Source of the DNA: Bondarzewia mesenterica
Taxonomy: Eukaryota > Basidiomycota > Agaricomycetes > Russulales > Bondarzewiaceae
NCBI GenBank assembly: GCA_004802705.1
Contig: SGPL01000090.1
Span: 1 to 64,000, forward strand
Direction: 5' to 3'
DNA: 64,000 nucleotides
A program made the translations under genes and the position numbers. Under the pieces are notes generated by a model. The model was not told the DNA's origin and ran no database searches. It saw nothing but the letters and a program-made list of their open reading frames with translations. This document shows, in pieces, positions 22,692 to 34,691 of the stretch (positions are counted from its first letter, which is position 1; every line of letters starts with the position of its first letter).

Positions 22692-24031
22692 GGGGAGCTG
22701 GTTGAAAGATTTAAATAAAAAAATCGAGTCGATGAGCTTGGAGGATAAAGGCGGGGCGAATGTGTCAATTGATCTATCTGTGGGTGTTGACTGCATCGAC
22801 CTGGAAGCCTCGCCTTTATACTCAACTTTTCCACCCGATGCGTAGGGTCATCGGCGTCAGAGGAGAACGCCAATGTCGCGACTGCGCACAACATGAATGA
22901 TCGCAATACAATCTGCTAGACCCAAAGACTCACGACACGGACGTCGTGGGCGCGGAAAAACGCTGACCGTTGACCGTTGTGGTAGAAAAAAGAAGTAGTG
23001 AGCAGGTATGGAGAGTACATTTCCTTACCGTGTCGTGGTTGCGCAGTCCACAGGACCTGATAAATAATCTGCATGTCAAGCAAGACGTCGGGCAGTGCTC
23101 TAAGGCGCCCTGTAGTAAGGCGTATGGCGTATGGACATGGCATGGGTGACGACAATTTGTTAGCTCTACCAAGAATACTAGCATTGAAAGCTGTGAGCGG
23201 GCGACCAACTGTAGCGCCGAGGCGACGAATCACTGTCATGTATCCAGTTGCTCATCTGAAAGAGGCTGAATGTGGAGTGCAGCACAGATGCGTACATAGT
23301 TGGAAAAAGGCGGTGTGAACTCGCCGGCTTGAGTAGAAACGACTGCGAGATACACGTACAATTCCAACGTTAGCTTCAAAGCACCTTGAGAATCGTGGAA
23401 GCTTTCTGAACCAAGGACAAAGCACATACCTGCATTGATGAGGAGACAGATGTTAATGCGCATGCCACAATTGCACGCGTGCGACGTCGGTGGTCGGAGA
23501 GATTGACAGCGGTCATATGGGGAAAGCTGAAGCAGCCACGAGTATTTGCGTCCACATCGTTCTTTCCTGACGAATAATGCTCTTTCAGACGGCACCGACG
23601 TGACCAGGTCGCCACGGTCGGATCTGATATGGCGTTTCACTATCAAAAGGGAAGGAGATTTCAGCCAAAACAACAATGCTATTGCGATGTCTCGGAGTAA
23701 TGTCCGATTCAACGATAAAATCCACAACATGTGCGATGTGGAAAAAAAAATAGGGAAACAAAATTTTTTGTCAGATCCACGCTCTCACTCGTGATCACAG
23801 GTACGGTTAAGGTTCACGAGATATAAAAGGCAATCCGAGTAGGATCAGACGAAAAAAATAAAGAAGCGTGAGGGATACAAGGGATGAGTGACGATGAATG
23901 AAAAAGGGGGGAAAAAAAGGAAGACATGAGATGGAGTCAGGCTCGCTGGTCTTCCACACAAACAAAAGAAGAGGTCAACTGCATGGCTCCCCAAGAGTGA
24001 AGAAGACGGCGGATGAGTGGGAGGAAAAGAA
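22692..24031. other. Intergenic, uncertain coding traces
   Basis: Minus-strand frames at 23236-23730 and 22916-23239 are long for the region but show no family motif or signal peptide. I looked for a third copy of the small secreted family here and did not find its RQIGN-QCN block. TATAAAG at 22814-22820 belongs to small secreted protein B. The rest is AT-rich. Confidence 0.3.
22814..22820 (-). promoter_or_regulatory. TATA box of small secreted protein B
   Basis: TATAAAG on the minus strand, 123 bp upstream of the ATG at 22691; same heptamer as in front of protein A. Confidence 0.55.
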
Positions 24032-24757
24032 TTAGAGCGCGAGAATGCCGACGCCGAGGGCCGCTGCGGCAGCACATGCGAGGACGTTGGCTCCGTTCAT
24101 GAGCGCACCGCTCGAAGTTGTCGTGGTGGCGGATGCACTAGAGGATGAGTGATTGTGAGGCAGGTATCCTAGACCGCATATATTTAGGGGTGTGGGACGT
24201 ACGAGGAAGTGGAAGAGGCGTGGGCCGCAGATGAAGATGCGACGGCGGCGGTGACGGATGCGACGGCAGACGAGATGCCAGATGCGCCCTAAATTTTGGA
24301 ACGATTCCCAAGGACAGAAAAGGTTCAGTAACGCAAGAAAGGGGAGGAGAGATAGGGGAGTCTACGCACGACGGACGCGCACTCGGACGACGCAGCGTTG
24401 AGGGCGGACTGTGCGTCGCTTGAGGAGCAAGATGACTCAACGCAAGTAGTGACGGATGAGATGAAGGAAGGCGTGCTGCAGAGGCACTTGATGTCGCTCG
24501 AGCCGCACGAGCCAAAGTTTGCGTTCGCAAGGCAGGGCAACGCACACGCTGCAGCCAATGTCAGTTTCCAGGCAACGAATACAATGTAAGGATGAAAGAA
24601 TTTTGAATTTTCATTACAAAAAAGGGGGAGCTTGGAAAGGAGCTTTCTACACACAGGGCAAGTTCAAACCCGTCTGACGCGGGGCCAGCACGTTGGATGC
24701 GGACACCGTGGACGCGAAGGCAGCGCCAAGGAACAACGAAACGAAATAAACGCGCAT
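24032..24757 (-). CDS. CFEM-domain GPI-anchored protein 1
   Basis: Cell-surface protein with a fungal CFEM domain. Signal peptide MRVYFVSLFLGAAFASTVSA. The domain carries eight cysteines over exons 1-2: SCALPCLANANFGSC, GSSDIKCLCSTPSFISS, VTTCVESSC and SECAS. The Asp three residues before the C-L-C motif, the position used for haem binding in characterised CFEM proteins, is present. A Ser/Ala/Thr-rich stalk and a hydrophobic C-terminus (GALMNGANVLACAAAAALGV) fit GPI anchoring. Four exons; stop at 24032-24034. Roles known for the family include haem uptake, adhesion and cell-wall stability; which applies here cannot be read from sequence. Confidence 0.88.
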
Positions 24758-27488
24758 AGCAGATATAAATTCAGGAAAGTCCTGAGAGGTACAATATGGA
24801 CGAGGAGGGAATGATGAACGATGTGGAGAGACCGCGCGAGAGCTATAAGTACAGGTTGTCAAGGGCGGCGGGCGGAGTCCATATGTGGTTCGCGGCGGGA
24901 GTCTCAAGCCCAGCGGCGCTCGTAGACGCAATCGTCAACTCTGCTTTAGGTCAGCCCCTTCAGAGGCCCCTAAACTTTTGTTCCACATTTCATCGGAGAC
25001 CTTGGGCGTTCCCTTGCATCCTGCGAGCCACTGTTGTGTCGAATTTTCTTGAAATACTCGCCGGTGACAGGAGGATCCTGAGGCACCAATGTCGATGAGT
25101 GGTTACTCTGCTTTGAGATTTTTTGACCCGGTAAGTCGTGAGTAAGTACTTGAGACTACCAATTCTTGATCCCATATGTTGAACTGGGAACAGCACCCGA
25201 GTTCATCTAGGATATGACCCTGCCGCTATCTTCATCTCGTGAAGTGGTATAGACCCGCTGCCTGGGCCCTGTTCTCAGACCACCAAAATCGAGCGTGGTG
25301 CTTCTGCGTTGGGCAACTTAAAGACAGTCAATCATCGTGAGCACTCCGCTCTTCTGGTTTCTCAGATGCGAGAATCTATTACCGATGCGCTTCTCAAGAC
25401 ACCACAGCGCTTTGACCAGCTTGTTGCGACCTCTGGCAACTCACTCTCAAAGCAGACTAGAGTGTGTCACTTTGGCAGTTCCAGTCTCGCTCTCCCTGCA
25501 GCCCATAACTCGGGCGGGTTTCTGATCGTCTCAGCCACGTTAGTACCCATATCATCATGGAATATATCACTGCATACTATGTTATAATCTCGGGACGCGC
25601 AACTATTATTCTTGTCGCCGCTTTGGTATCGACCGAAAAGGTCTTCATTGCACCAATGGCCCTTTGGATCGTGGCACAGATGATGCTTTGGCCTTCTCAA
25701 CCAATTAAACCCGCACAGGCATGCGGCTGCGCCAGTCCCTTTTGTTTCTCTTTGTATAAAAGGCCCTCCCTCGGTCGCCTCTGGTTCTGCACGAACCTCA
25801 CCTTTCTGGACCCGGGAACAGACTCAACGCTCTCCGCTTGCTCTGCATCGCACCTTCGCATCACTTCTCACAAACGCATCTGCATTTTGATCTGATGCCA
25901 CTCTACATGCTCCGAGCCTCAGCGCTCATACCTCGTTTGCACAAGAGAACAGAGTTGGAATTTGCTCCGGAGTCCGGAGAACATGCAACCTTCAAGGCGA
26001 TATTCCTGTCCGTCCATCCGAGGCTGTGGGGTTGAGCAGGATGCTAAGTCCTCTCACACATCGGTGCGTCCTTTTGCTACTCATTATCAATGACACTCAT
26101 GCTCACGCTCATCCCTCTCGAGCAGCCGAGGATTGTCGGCGCAACGGGTAGCCCGCACGTGTGCCCATGACCGGCATTGCCAATGCACGAATGGAAGCAT
26201 GCTGTCCAAAAAAAATTCGGGCGGAACGCATCAAAATCGTACGGCTATATCGTTCGACTGGACCCATTCGACGGCGCCAAGATGGGAGCCCTGAGGATCC
26301 TTGCATGGGTGAAGGCTACCACGACCTGAGGATCAGGCCTGGAACACCCATGGTATACGTCCGCAGAAAGTTGCAGGGAAGACTTGCTAGTCACACAAGT
26401 TCTGTTGTTGGTCTCCGAGCGTTCGCATTTTTATTTTTCCGGCTTTGTTTTCACTGGGTGGGGGAGTGGATCAGATCCTTTCTTTGTTGATATTCTACTA
26501 TCTTTTCTTCTTCTTATTTTTGGTGTGATATGGACGACATTCAATTCAATGAGTAGCTTAGCTACTCGCGCAGGATGAAGTTTTGAATGACAGCATAATG
26601 CACGAAGAAGTGCAAGACGATAAAAGAGAAGGGACAAGACACTTCAAGCTGCAACAGCAACGAGACGAACAAAATGCCAGTGCATTTTTCGACGGGGTAT
26701 GCATAAAATATAAAATAAAATACAATTGTTCTGTGCAAGTACGTAAGACGTGCGACAGCATCGTACGTAGCGCAGTCCTGGACTTCTGGCGCAGCTAGTC
26801 ATCGACGACTCAGCGCGATACTGTCAACCACTGTTTGACAAATCAGTTTGTTCGCTCTCGATTCATTCTAGTGTGAGGTTCCTAACATACTACCGTCTAC
26901 TTATCTTGGACAACTTTTCCTCTCCTTGCGATCCAACGGCATCACAACTCCATTATCTGGGTTGTAATGGCCGCGGGGTATCTAATTCACTGCGAGGTAA
27001 TATTTCGATCACCTCAAACCCTTGCGAAACATGATGATTCGCACATGCTGTCGACCTTCTACTACTACGAAAACAAAGGGATCATGGCCGATCCGACTGC
27101 AACTTGACCGCGTCCTTCTCCTCAGCTATGATCCACTCATATCTTCTAGTTTTGCCAGCGACACACCAGTCATTTGCTATCTCATTCGAGCCATAGTCGA
27201 CGCGCACACGCTTGTTATCTCTGCTCAGGTCTCCATTGCGCCCACCCAAGTACGGTAAGTAATTGAATATTAATCTGACAAGCAGCATGGAAGTGCTGAG
27301 CGTTAACAGGCCTCCGGTACCTACACGCCATTTTCAGACCAAAGCGTGAATCAATTTCCTTATGCCATCAATACATACACGCCAACTGTTATATACAGTC
27401 TGAGGCCTAGGGCAAAGGGTTTGCTTGTACTGTTTCTACTTAATCTCCCGTCAATACTCTGACCTAGTCACAACTACTGTCCTCCGCA
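24758..27488. other. 2.7 kb gene-poor interval
   Basis: Upstream of CFEM 1 and of the CHAT gene. A TATAAAAGG at about 25756-25764 on the plus strand is a good TATA match, followed by C/T-rich sequence and an ATG near 25894, but the frame behind it has no recognisable product. A segment at 27050-27110 is weakly reminiscent of the C2 region that precedes some basidiomycete CHAT proteins, but I could not join it to the gene. No RNA genes or repeats identified. Confidence 0.3.
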
Positions 27489-30400
27489 ATGAATCATCAA
27501 ATATCTATCACAGACTGCTCTCCCACCCCTGCTCTAAGCTCGACTGGAGACGTAGGGCAGGAGCCCAACTCAATAAACGTCAGCTAGGTGGTCAATCTAT
27601 GGCTGCGATTTTGTTACTCACAGTTTCAACCACAGGCTGCGAACACTACGACAACAGGCGCTCGTGCTGAAGGCCAATATCGCACATTTGAGGATGACGT
27701 TGAGGCATTTGCATCTCTAATGATGGACCATGAGCTCACAGAATCTATCACTCGACCAACCTCATCCTTGAGCATGGGTTCCCAACAGGTTGTCTCATTG
27801 CCATTCTTCGGAGCATAGATAAATGCTGATGCCAGCTGCAGCCTGCGGGAAACGGGTGGCTGCAGGCAGCCGCTGCCCTTACTGCATATGATGGAGGGCA
27901 GAATTTCAATGCAGAGATCACATCTCGTCTGCAAGCTATTGATCTGGGGAGGATTGATCGTCTCTCGGGCCTTTTCCCGGTCTTACAGGCTCTAGTTGCG
28001 CAGGCCAATCAGGAGAATGTGGTCGATATTGCTCTTGCTACACGGACACGTCGTCATGGTGCCAAATTGGTGCAGTCCTGCCCTCCCGATCACCCTCGTC
28101 GCTCAGAGGCTTTATTCGTTTCTGCAGCCATTGGCAGGATCTCGTACTCGGCGAGTCGTGACGTTGCAGATTTGAATGAGGCAGTCACTTACCTTCGTGC
28201 ACTCCTCAAAACATGTTCCAACAACTCTGAGCGCGTCGAGTGCTTAGAGTGGTTGGCGAGAGCACTCTTTGATCGTTTTCATCTCCAACGGAGTATGGAT
28301 GACCTCAATGACGCGTGTGACCACCTCGTCGAAGCTCTCGGTCTCCGAGTCGATGATTCCAGACGTGCTATTACCCTGACCAACCTCGGGTTCGCCTGTT
28401 CGACCCGATTTGATATGGTTGGACGGATGTCGGACCTACAGAAGGCAATCGATTATCATCGACAGGCCCTTCTAATCCGCCAGGAGGAGCATCGTGATCA
28501 CTCTCTGTCTTTGTATCTCCTCGCCAATGACCTGGTCAAACGTTTCGAACAGATGAAGGAGGCAGATGACTTAGAGGCCGCGCTCAACTACCACCATGAA
28601 GCGCTCAGTCTTCGACCCGACGGACATCCTTTACGTCATCTTTCCTTGATCAGTCTTGGGCGCACGATGGTGATTCACTTCCAGCACTTAGGCCGCGAGG
28701 AGCAGGCGGCGCACTCGGATGATATCGAACAGGCAATTACTCATCACCGTGAAGCACTATCCCTGTGTCCAGGCCCGCAGGATGGTCATCCTGAACACGA
28801 GGACCGTGTTTCATGCCTCAGCACTCTCGTATTTTCCTTGCGGATAGGCTTTGAGAAGTTGGGGTTAGGTGGCACAGACAGTGTGCTAGAGGCGGCGGAT
28901 CACGGTTCTGAAGCTGAGAGACTCCTACCGGAGGGTCATCCCTCCTTGGTTGGAATACGGAAAGATCTCGCTTTTCTCCACCTCTATCTGCAGGAGCCAG
29001 ATCTTGATCGTGCGTTCCATCTTTTCCGCCGTGCCGTTGACCAAGAGACGGCAAGCGCCAAAGAAAGACTTTCAGCTGCAGTAGAATGGGCTGCCTGCGC
29101 ACGACTTTACGAGCACCCTTCAACGAAAGAAGCCTACTCCAAGGCCATGGCTGTTCTCCATCGCTGCCTCATCGCATACTCCACTGTAGACTCGCAGCAC
29201 GAGTTTCTCGCTCGGCCCCTGACCCGTGTTGACTACGCAACGCTCGCGTCTGATGCCGCATCCTTCGCAATCCAAGAAGGTCGGTTGGCAGACGCAATCG
29301 AGATCCTCGAACAAGGGAGGACTTTTGTGTGGTCGAGGATGCGAGGCTATCGCCATCCTCTTGCGCAGCTTCGCGCGGCCGATTCTTCCAGGGCGGACGA
29401 TTTCGAACGGTTAAGTGGCGAGGTCGAACGTTTCGCCGTGACGTTTGAGTCGACATCACGTACAATGGAGTCCGTCGTTGGATTTCCCCGTGTTCTCAAT
29501 GCACGATTTCCATTACGTCGGGACCTTGCGGACCATTGGAGGACGAAACTTGAGGATATCCGCGATAACGTCCCAGGCTTCCGAGATTTTCTTAGACCCC
29601 TACCGTTTGTGGATCTTTGCGACGCTGCCGCCGGCGGCCCTGTCATCGTTGTCAACTGGAGCAAGTATGGGTCCGATGCGCTGATCCTTCGTGGTGGAGT
29701 AGATCCTGTCGTTCGCGTCCCTCTTGAAGAGGGTGCGGATGCACTAGTCCTCCGCCAGGTAGCGATCGGGTCCCAGGCATATGTCTCTGAATTCCGCGCG
29801 GCGCGCATCAGCATTGTTCGCCGACGTCCGCGCACATACGAGACGACCCTCGGCATTTTGAAGGATGCTTGGAAACTCATTGTTCATCCCGTGGTCGAAC
29901 AGCTTCTTGCTCAAGGAATCCATGAAATGTCCCGAATCTGGTGGTGCCCCACAGGTGCTCTCGCAGCTTTGCCCCTTCACGCCGCAGGTCCATATTTCGA
30001 GAGTGAGAGCAACCTTCCTGACCTCTTCATTTCTTCCTATACACCGACACTATCCGCGCTGATTACGGCCAGGGAAACCCTTATGAACAGCTCCCATGAT
30101 CCGAACCTTCTCCTCGTCGGTGCACCCGGCACTGCCGAAAATCCTTATGCAAACCTTCCGCACGTAGAACACGAATGCAAAATTGCCAGGAGCTGGCTAC
30201 CACGCGGCAACGACTTGATAGGGTCGGCGGCGACCCGCGAGGCCGTGCTCACTGCGCTTCGAAGTCATTCTTGGGTCCACTTTGCTTGCCATGCACTTCA
30301 CAGCCGGACCCAGCCATTCAATTCATCATTTGTGCTACACAAAAATGAGCTGCTAAGCTTGCGGAACTTCATGACGGCTCACACGCCCAATGCCGGATTG

Positions 30401-30703
30401 GCCTTCTTGTCCGCTTGTGACAGCGCGGCAGCCGACACGTCTACCACACCAGATGAGGTTCTCCACCTCGCCGCCGCAGTCCAATTTTCTGGCTTTTGTA
30501 GTGTCGTAGCAACTCTTTGGACAATGGCGGACAACGATGGACCGTCTCTCGCGCAGGAGTTTTACAGCTTCCTGCTTCGTCATGGCGTTGGGCAGGTGAA
30601 TCTGACAGACTCGGCGGAGGCTTTGAACAGGGCAGTCAAGGTGCTGATCAGGGCAAGAGTACCGCCTGAGCGCTGGGTCAGCTTTATCCACATGGGAGTG
30701 TGA
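27489..30703 (+). CDS. TPR-CHAT caspase-like protease domain protein
   Basis: Three exons with phase-0 junctions: 27489-27578, 27624-27788, 27836-30703; about 1,040 residues. A long TPR-like helical region comes first, with repeats such as ADLNEAVTYLRALLKTC, DDLNDACDHLVEALGL, SDLQKAIDYHRQALLI and DDLEAALNYHHEALSLRPDG. The C-terminal CHAT domain follows: GALAALPLHAAGPY, the His motif SHSWVHFACHAL, and the Cys motif GLAFLSACDSAA, giving the His/Cys dyad of caspase-like (separase/gingipain clan) proteases. It ends VPPERWVSFIHMGV. Both catalytic residues are intact. Basidiomycetes carry large expanded sets of these genes; a part in non-self recognition or regulated cell death is suspected from homology, not shown. 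The frame is also open from a GTG at 28019, but the two upstream exons extend it naturally. Confidence 0.88.
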
Positions 30704-31595
30704 GAAAGTACCTTTGGGTGGATAGGTGGTGGTTACAATGTCTTCTGTGAGCCCTTTTCTCTCTCGCCTTCTGATCAGAGCATTCTTCCTCAGCTCGAAT
30801 TACGGTTAAATATATGTGTCATTCAGCCGTGCCAAAACTCATGAAAGAGTGCTATGTCCGGTCTAACGGAACGACGTGGAATGCTTCCGCTTTTGGAGTA
30901 TAGCATCTTTTCTTGTCACGATTCTGTATTTGCGGAGAGAAATTTAATTCTGTCTATTTGCTTCCTAAGCCCATAATATCGTGCTCTCACAGTGAACTAC
31001 TCTTCCGGTGTCGAGGTCATTCATCATTCGCCCGTGCCCGAACCGTCTCACGCGTCCGGCCTTCGTTGTAAAGAAAATACACAACCTTGAGTCCATTGCA
31101 CCGGCGATAAACCTTTCCTCACTGAGTGCTGAGCCGACCATCGACCACCACGAGTAATCGCGTTTACAGAACTTCTTTCGAGCTCTTCGCTCTGAGCGAA
31201 CGTCAACCTTCAACCACAAATCTCACAAAAAACCGACAACTCGAGACCGAAAACTCAATGACACTGCATTCAAACCCAGAACGACAAAAAGCGAGACTTG
31301 ATCAACACCTTGCAACATCCTCCCAAAGAGTAACAATAAAAACACAAGATAATTATATACGAGAAACAAAAGACTCAGAAAACACCGAAAGGAACGAAGG
31401 TATCCAGACCAAAAGCGGGCGAGCGAAGAAAGCGAAGGGAATAGATATCTATACCTATTAGGTAGACGTGTGGGATTCCAGGCGGATTTAATGGGCTCCG
31501 TGCGGGTCGGCAGACGAACCCGGAGGAGGATTTTACTGAGGGGTATTGTACGAAGTCGTGAGTTCGTCCAAACGAGTAAAAGGAGGCGGGGGTGT
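30704..31595. other. Intergenic, convergent 3' flanks
   Basis: 3' flanks of the CHAT and CFEM 2 genes. Open frames on both strands are low-complexity (basic/Ser-rich) and look like chance. A-rich stretch around 31200-31390. Confidence 0.4.
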
Positions 31596-32295
31596 TCAAA
31601 GTGCGATGACGGCGGCGCCAAGAGCGGCAGCCATACCGGCGAAGAGGTTGTTCACGCTGTTGAACATGGCACCGCTGGTTGAGCTAGAGCTTGATGCCGA
31701 AGGACTGCAAGGTTGAATATGATGTTAGCCGACGTAGCAGGAGAGATCGAATGTATGTAGAACATACGAAGGCGCGGCGCTCGCAGAAGAAGCGATGCTA
31801 CTAGCTGACGACGCAGGGCGGGACGCAGAAGCAGAAGCAGACACGGATGCAGACACGGAAGAAGAGGCCGTACTCGCAGGCACAGAAGATGTCAGGGTAA
31901 TACCCTGCAGGCACGCGCGCAGAAGCATCAGTATCAGCTGTTCCAGAAGGTGAAAAGACGTACAATGGAAGCACAACCAGACTGAGCGGCAGCCTCGGCC
32001 TGTGTGAGATCACTGCCTGTGCAAGAGGACTGGATGCACTGTGTGACAGAGGTGATGAACGAGTTGGAGGTGCAGAGACACTGGAGGTCCGATTGACTAC
32101 AGGAGCCATAGTCGGCGTTGGCGAGACATGGGAGGGAACAGGCTGTGCGAGGATGTTCAGTTGCCTTGATGGATCGGGTGCAGGTACACACATACCCGGG
32201 TAACTTGCCTGACGCGGGAGGAGAGATGCAGACGCGACAGATGCAGACGCGACAGAGGCGAACGCGGCGGCGACAATGGTGAGAGCGAAGCGCAT
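31596..32295 (-). CDS. CFEM-domain GPI-anchored protein 2
   Basis: Paralogue of CFEM 1. Signal peptide MRFALTIVAAAFASVASASV. Eight-cysteine CFEM: ACSLPCLANADYGSC, SQSDLQCLCTSNSFITS, VTQCIQSSC and SGCAS, with Asp three residues before C-L-C. Exon 3 codes for a Ser/Ala stalk opening GITLTSSVPASTASSS. The last exon ends in a hydrophobic GPI-type tail (GAMFNSVNNLFAGMAAALGA). Intron positions equal those of CFEM 1 and CFEM 3. A TATA box lies about 150 bp upstream. Likely a wall or plasma-membrane protein exposed to the outside; ligand unknown. Confidence 0.88.
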
Positions 32296-32818
32296 GTTGA
32301 TTATGAGAAGTATGCAATGAACGCGACTCGGACAAGAGGAGGTCAACGAGAGGACAGAGCAACGAGAGAGACTCGAGCGCGACGAGGAGGGCGTGAAAGA
32401 CTCGAAGGCGAGACGGGGCTCCAGTTGAACATTGCGACGAGGGTTTTATAGTCTGAGAAAGGCAAGTGTCATGGGCTTCCCAATCCGCGTGGTGTGTAGC
32501 CCGGCAATCATGGCCGGAGTTGGAGGAGAGCGCATTGTGCCAAGGAGGGCGACAAAAGGAAAAGACGAAGAAAGACACAAAGGGAACACTTGAGCGAGAT
32601 CAAAGCAACCCCTGGATCTTCCCACGCCAGTCCCAGGCACCTCCCACGGCAAATCCCGCTGAACTGTAAAGGACTGGCAAGCCACCCGAACCTTAGCACC
32701 CGCATAGACAGAGTCTGGGACAACCTCGCCAAACACACACCTAGCCCAATTTCGTGAGCTCACCGCACCGCGCTCGACCCTCGCTCGCTCGTTCTCCGCA
32801 AGACTTCAAGACTCTACA
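32296..32818. other. Divergent promoter region, CFEM 2 / eL31
   Basis: 523 bp between divergent starts. Holds the CFEM 2 TATA box. The eL31 side is rich in C and pyrimidines near 32770-32810, as usual before ribosomal protein genes. No coding content of its own. Confidence 0.5.
32444..32450 (-). promoter_or_regulatory. TATA box of CFEM 2
   Basis: TATAAAA on the minus strand about 150 bp upstream of the ATG at 32295. Confidence 0.55.
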
Positions 32819-33574
32819 ATGGTCGTACGTACAACCCACCCCTCTCCCAGCGCGCCCGCCATTTCTGACCGCACCGTCGTCATAGACTCCCAAGAACACC
32901 AAGGTAACCCATCACCCGCACACATTCACCTCCCCCTCCCGCCCGACTCGTATTCCATACTCACCACCTTCCCGCCGTGTAATCTAGACCGGCGGAAAGA
33001 CCCGCTCGGCCCTCCAGGACGTCGTTACCCGCGAATACACCATCCACCTCCACAAGCACGTCCACGGTCACGCTTTCAAGAAGCGCGCCCCCCACCGCCG
33101 TCAAGGCTGTCGTCGCCTTCGCACAGAAGGCAATGGGCACCACTGACGTCCGGATTGATCCCAAGCTCAATCAGGCGCTGTGGGCGCAGGGCATCAAGAG
33201 CGTGCCCCATCGGGTGCGGGTCAAGTTGGAGCGTGAGTGTCTGTCCCCGTCTCGGAAGCTGCGATGTATTTGGGTGTTCGAATCTGGGCAGGGCAGAGTA
33301 CATGAGTGACTGCGGGAGAGGAGGGTTCTTGACCGACATCCGGCCTCCGAGATGCTCTCGCCAATTCGATTCGCACGTTGACCTTCCATCTGCTCACAGG
33401 GAAACGTAACGACGAGGAGAACGCCAAAGAAAAGCTCTACACCTACGCAACGCACGTCTTCGTTCCCCGAGGTGGCTTCAAGGTGTGGATTTACCCCTCA
33501 ATATGCCCCGCCTTACCCTCCTAATGTTTCTTTCCACAAAGGGCCTCCAAACAACCGCCATCGACGCCGAGTAA
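32819..33574 (+). CDS. RPL31: 60S ribosomal protein eL31, with an apparent one-base frameshift
   Basis: Component of the large ribosomal subunit near the exit tunnel. Exons: a six-base exon ATGGTC (32819-32824), 32886-32903 (TPKNTK), 32988 to about 33230, about 33400-33482 and a last exon coding [10 protein letters not shown]. Conserved blocks: [59 protein letters not shown] and [17 protein letters not shown]. Within exon 3 the frame breaks at a run of six C (33088-33093): the part before it and the part after it are both perfectly conserved but one base out of register. For an essential single-copy-type gene, an assembly or sequencing error in the homopolymer is far more likely than a real mutation. 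Confidence 0.9.
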
Positions 33575-34082
33575 ATCATCGAGTCGAGCTGTGCAGGGAC
33601 CCGGCTTGTTGTCGTACTTCTTTCCGTGTTTCCATTTTGCTGTTTTCACCTACTTTTATTGCCGCCATGACCTCATGCACCGCCTACCATGCATGTATGC
33701 TACACTACTGCCTCCTGCTGCATTCCCCGCTGTGCTAGCGATCAAAATTTCAAACGAGTTTGAAAAAGGAACCTCACTCGCGTGCACCACATGTTTTGGG
33801 ATCTGCAATTCTCGTACATTCAATACCTTGAGAGATTCGACCGATACGCAAGGGGAGCCTTCCTTGCCTTTGCGACGAATACAAGGTCACCAAAATAACA
33901 TAGGTTTGGGCTTATGCATGCATGCTTGCTCATGAAATAGACAGTGAAAAAACAAACAGAAATGAAACGCATGATCTCAACATAAGTACGCGTCTACCCT
34001 CGCCCGCCGTCTGATGGTAGTCGCGTTGTGCGAGTCGAGTCGAGGATGAAAGAAAGGGGAATGTCGGAACGGGAGCGCTAAA
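33575..34082. other. Intergenic, convergent 3' flanks of eL31 and eL34
   Basis: About 0.5 kb. An open frame of 114 codons (33591-33935) starts inside the eL31 3' flank and has no family signal. Nothing else seen. Confidence 0.4.
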
Positions 34083-34691
34083 TTACTTGCGCGTGGCGGT
34101 CTGCTGCTTGATGACCCGCTTGACGACCTTTGCTTCTTCGATGAGGAATGCACGGACGACGCTAGCGCAGAATTAAATCGGAATGAGTCGGTTGAATCGA
34201 TGTGGGGGAAAGAGGGGGAAGCGATGGAGTAGAGGACGATAGACGTACCGCGAACGCACGCACGTCGCGCACCGCGACCCGCCGTATGCCCGACTGACGT
34301 TCTTTTGGGTCTTGGAGATCGTCGCGTACTGACGGGGACGGAGCGCCGGGATCTAAATTCATAATAATAATAAAAACACGCCATCCGCACCCCCAGATTC
34401 ACAAGCAAAATTCCGATCCCACAAGACCGACGACCGACCGAACCCAACACGCGTTTGCCACATTCGAAAAGTAAAAAAGTCAGGATTCGGATCGCGAGGA
34501 AAGATGGAAGGGAAAGAAGGGATTTTGCGCACCCCGCTGAGCTTGCTGCCGCAGTCACCGCATTTGGGCGCGGTGGCGAGTTTTTTGATGTGGTGGTAGC
34601 GGAGGACGCCGCCGGGGGTCTTGACGATGCGGCGGCGGTTGGAGGTGGTGTTGTACGGCTGGCGTTTGCGGAGCGTGACGCGTTGGGCCAT
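34083..34691 (-). CDS. RPL34: 60S ribosomal protein eL34
   Basis: Large ribosomal subunit protein. The start at 34691 gives [20 protein letters not shown], then [18 protein letters not shown] and the zinc-ribbon-like [11 protein letters not shown]. After an intron come [16 protein letters not shown] and [10 protein letters not shown], and after another intron [20 protein letters not shown] with end ATRK. Both CxxC half-sites typical of eL34 are present. At least three exons, about 120 residues, the usual length. Convergent with eL31, so two ribosomal protein genes sit side by side. Confidence 0.93.

Noticed and set aside
22916..23730. Possible third copy of the small secreted protein family
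   Set aside because: The diagnostic RQIGN-QCN-DRL and C-terminal cysteine blocks are absent in all frames.
29347..29880. Long open frames antisense to the CHAT gene
   Set aside because: Arg/Ser-rich shadows of a GC-rich coding strand; no splice or start logic and no family.
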